A stretch of 39,868 nucleotides of DNA, taken from positions 1 to 39,868 of the IMG/VR virus record IMGVR_UViG_3300035698_005727; one strand, written 5' to 3'. The DNA comes from a virus. The notes under the pieces are model-generated. The model was not told where the DNA came from and ran no database searches. It saw only the letters and a program-made list of their open reading frames with translations. Each line of letters begins with the position of its first letter. Positions within the stretch are counted from its first letter, which is position 1. The position numbers and the translations under genes were made by a program. Below are positions 39,135-39,868 of the stretch, one piece after another.

Positions 39135-39163
39135 TTGACAGATATAAGGTAAGGTGTTATAAT
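39135..39163 (+). promoter_or_regulatory. Consensus sigma70-type promoter, leaderless, before 39171
   Basis: TTGACA (39135-39140), 17-base spacer, TATAAT (39158-39163), all perfect; seven bases then ATG 39171. It likely drives 39171 through the junction toward the packaging genes. Confidence 0.9.
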
Positions 39164-39170
39164 ATGTAAT

Positions 39171-39365
39171 ATGAAGATTTCTGAAAAGATTATTGAAATG
39201 GCCGAAAAGGATGCGTCCCTACAGACATACCCACTGCCAGAAAAGCTTTGGGAACTTTTTAAGACACAGGAAGGGCGTCATAACAGTGATGTGGTCATAT
39301 TGGCTGTAGCTGAAGGGCGTCATGTATTGGTGTTTAAGGGTGAAGGGGCCTCAGAGGCTCTGTAA
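39171..39365 (+). CDS. Hypothetical early protein behind a strong promoter
   Basis: 64 residues: helical N terminus (SEKIIEMAEKDASLQTY) and a beta-type C-terminal part (DVVILAVAEGRHVLVFKG). No recognised family. Its ATG is at the predicted transcription start, so translation should be leaderless. Confidence 0.6.
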   Translation: MKISEKIIEMAEKDASLQTYPLPEKLWELFKTQEGRHNSDVVILAVAEGRHVLVFKGEGASEAL

Positions 39366-39418
39366 GACACTTTAACTCTTTCCGAATACCCTAGATATAG
39401 GAGAGAGGCTAAAAGGCC

Positions 39419-39688
39419 GTGAAGAGGCGTACAAGCGTTATGACAGCAGATAGAGATAGTAAACAGCTCCTTATAAGGGCAGAGAGATTTTTGAGGGATC
39501 TGAATGAAGTACATAGCAATATTCATGTGGGCACTGTTAATGGCAGCGGCAGTAGGAGTTATAAATACAAAGGCTTTCTACAAACGAGCACAATTAGAAC
39601 TATTTCAGGAGACTTACAGATACGTAGGATGCTTAAGAGCAATAGACGCCGCCTTAGATACCGGCATGTTAGCACAAAGCGTTCTTGA
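39419..39688 (+). CDS. Doubtful ORF overlapping the 39504 gene
   Basis: From GTG 39419. The first 28 codons look coding (TADRDSKQLLIRAERFLRDL) and fill an otherwise empty 138-base gap, but from 39504 on the composition is Ser/Arg-rich, as expected for an out-of-frame shadow of the membrane protein. The real product, if any, may be only the first part. Confidence 0.25.
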   Translation: MKRRTSVMTADRDSKQLLIRAERFLRDLNEVHSNIHVGTVNGSGSRSYKYKGFLQTSTIRTISGDLQIRRMLKSNRRRLRYRHVSTKRS

Positions 39689-39725
39689 TTGGGAGCAGAT
39701 ATGCCAAGAACTAAAAAAGAACTAG
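39504..39725 (+). CDS. Small membrane or exported early protein
   Basis: 73 residues with an N-terminal hydrophobic segment (about 3-19; YIAIFMWALLMAAAVGV) that is either a signal peptide or an anchor, then a helical domain with two Cys (YVGCLRAIDAALDTGMLAQ; WEQICQELKKN). GAGGG precedes the ATG. The last 25 bases overlap the next gene. No family recognised. Confidence 0.55.
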   Translation: MKYIAIFMWALLMAAAVGVINTKAFYKRAQLELFQETYRYVGCLRAIDAALDTGMLAQSVLDWEQICQELKKN

Positions 39726-39859
39726 AAGAAATGTTTGAAGAAATGGTCAGTAGTTTCTGTAAGTATAGATTATTAAAAGAAATATTGATGCATGAGACCG
39801 GTTTAGAAGAGTCTAAAGAGGTCGAAAAAGCTATAGAGGAGATGAAAGAGGATGATTGA
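39701..39859 (+). CDS. Small acidic helical protein spanning the circle junction
   Basis: 52 residues, Glu/Lys-rich (RTKKELEEMFEEMV; LEESKEVEKAIEEMKEDD), a single long amphipathic helix. It starts 25 bases inside the upstream gene and its TGA overlaps the PQ-loop gene start (111 in window numbering). The gene is complete here only because of the 127-base overlap, which proves continuity across the cut. No known family. Confidence 0.6.
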   Translation: MPRTKKELEEMFEEMVSSFCKYRLLKEILMHETGLEESKEVEKAIEEMKEDD

Positions 39860-39868
39860 ATTATTTAT
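39742..39868. repeat. Terminal direct repeat, right copy
   Basis: Exact copy of 1-127; it should be removed when the genome is treated as a circle. Confidence 0.95.

Noticed and set aside
1-39868. Temperate lifestyle or tRNA genes
   Set aside because: No integrase, excisionase, cI-like repressor or cloverleaf sequence was recognised on either strand.

Overview
This window is the complete, circularly closed genome of a small tailed DNA bacteriophage. Bases 1-127 and 39742-39868 are identical, so the unit is 39,741 bp and one gene runs through the junction. I see no integrase, tRNA gene, CRISPR array or phage RNA polymerase. The virion genes (small and large terminase, portal, scaffold-like, capsid, adaptor, an 1108-aa nozzle-like protein, three internal/ejection-type proteins) suggest a podovirus. 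Signal peptides, lipoboxes and spanin-like genes point to a Gram-negative host; the sequence does not say which. The genetic code is standard bacterial: TGA ends many genes inside ATGA stop/start overlaps.

Layout. (1) 34246 through the junction to 21832, rightward: about twenty small early/accessory genes (34246-39859, 111-881), then packaging and head genes (844-7629), appendage genes (7697-12058), tail and ejection proteins (12058-21203), then holin-like and M15 endolysin genes (21166-21832). (2) 31751 down to 21829, leftward: PD-(D/E)XK nuclease, SSB-like protein, collagen-like lipoprotein (interrupted), family A DNA polymerase with an HNH intein, RuvC-like resolvase, dNTP diphosphohydrolase-like protein, DnaQ-like exonuclease, ClpP-like protease, membrane-anchored trypsin-like protease and a set of small envelope proteins. 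(3) 31789-33922, rightward: a small protein and a primase-helicase, closed by a strong terminator.

Control. Blocks 2 and 3 diverge from a 37-bp gap (31752-31788) that holds two interlocked sigma70-type promoters. Near-consensus promoters also lie at 29810-29839, 30774-30802, 34213-34240 and 39135-39163. Four of these place the expected transcription start at or next to the first ATG, so the first genes of several transcripts look leaderless, while internal genes have ordinary Shine-Dalgarno sequences. An AT-rich segment flanked by AGTCGTCACA repeats (34046-34211), between the primase-helicase and the early genes, is a candidate origin or operator region. Four short intergenic sites share an AGGCTATATA-like motif in front of late genes.

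Points of most interest: the polymerase intein, the interlocked leaderless promoters, a 90-aa PQ-loop/SemiSWEET-like membrane protein, a HExxH lipoprotein, a tandem pair of unrelated serine proteases beside envelope genes, and three genes each broken by a single lesion, one being a TGA exactly at a collagen-repeat glycine position.
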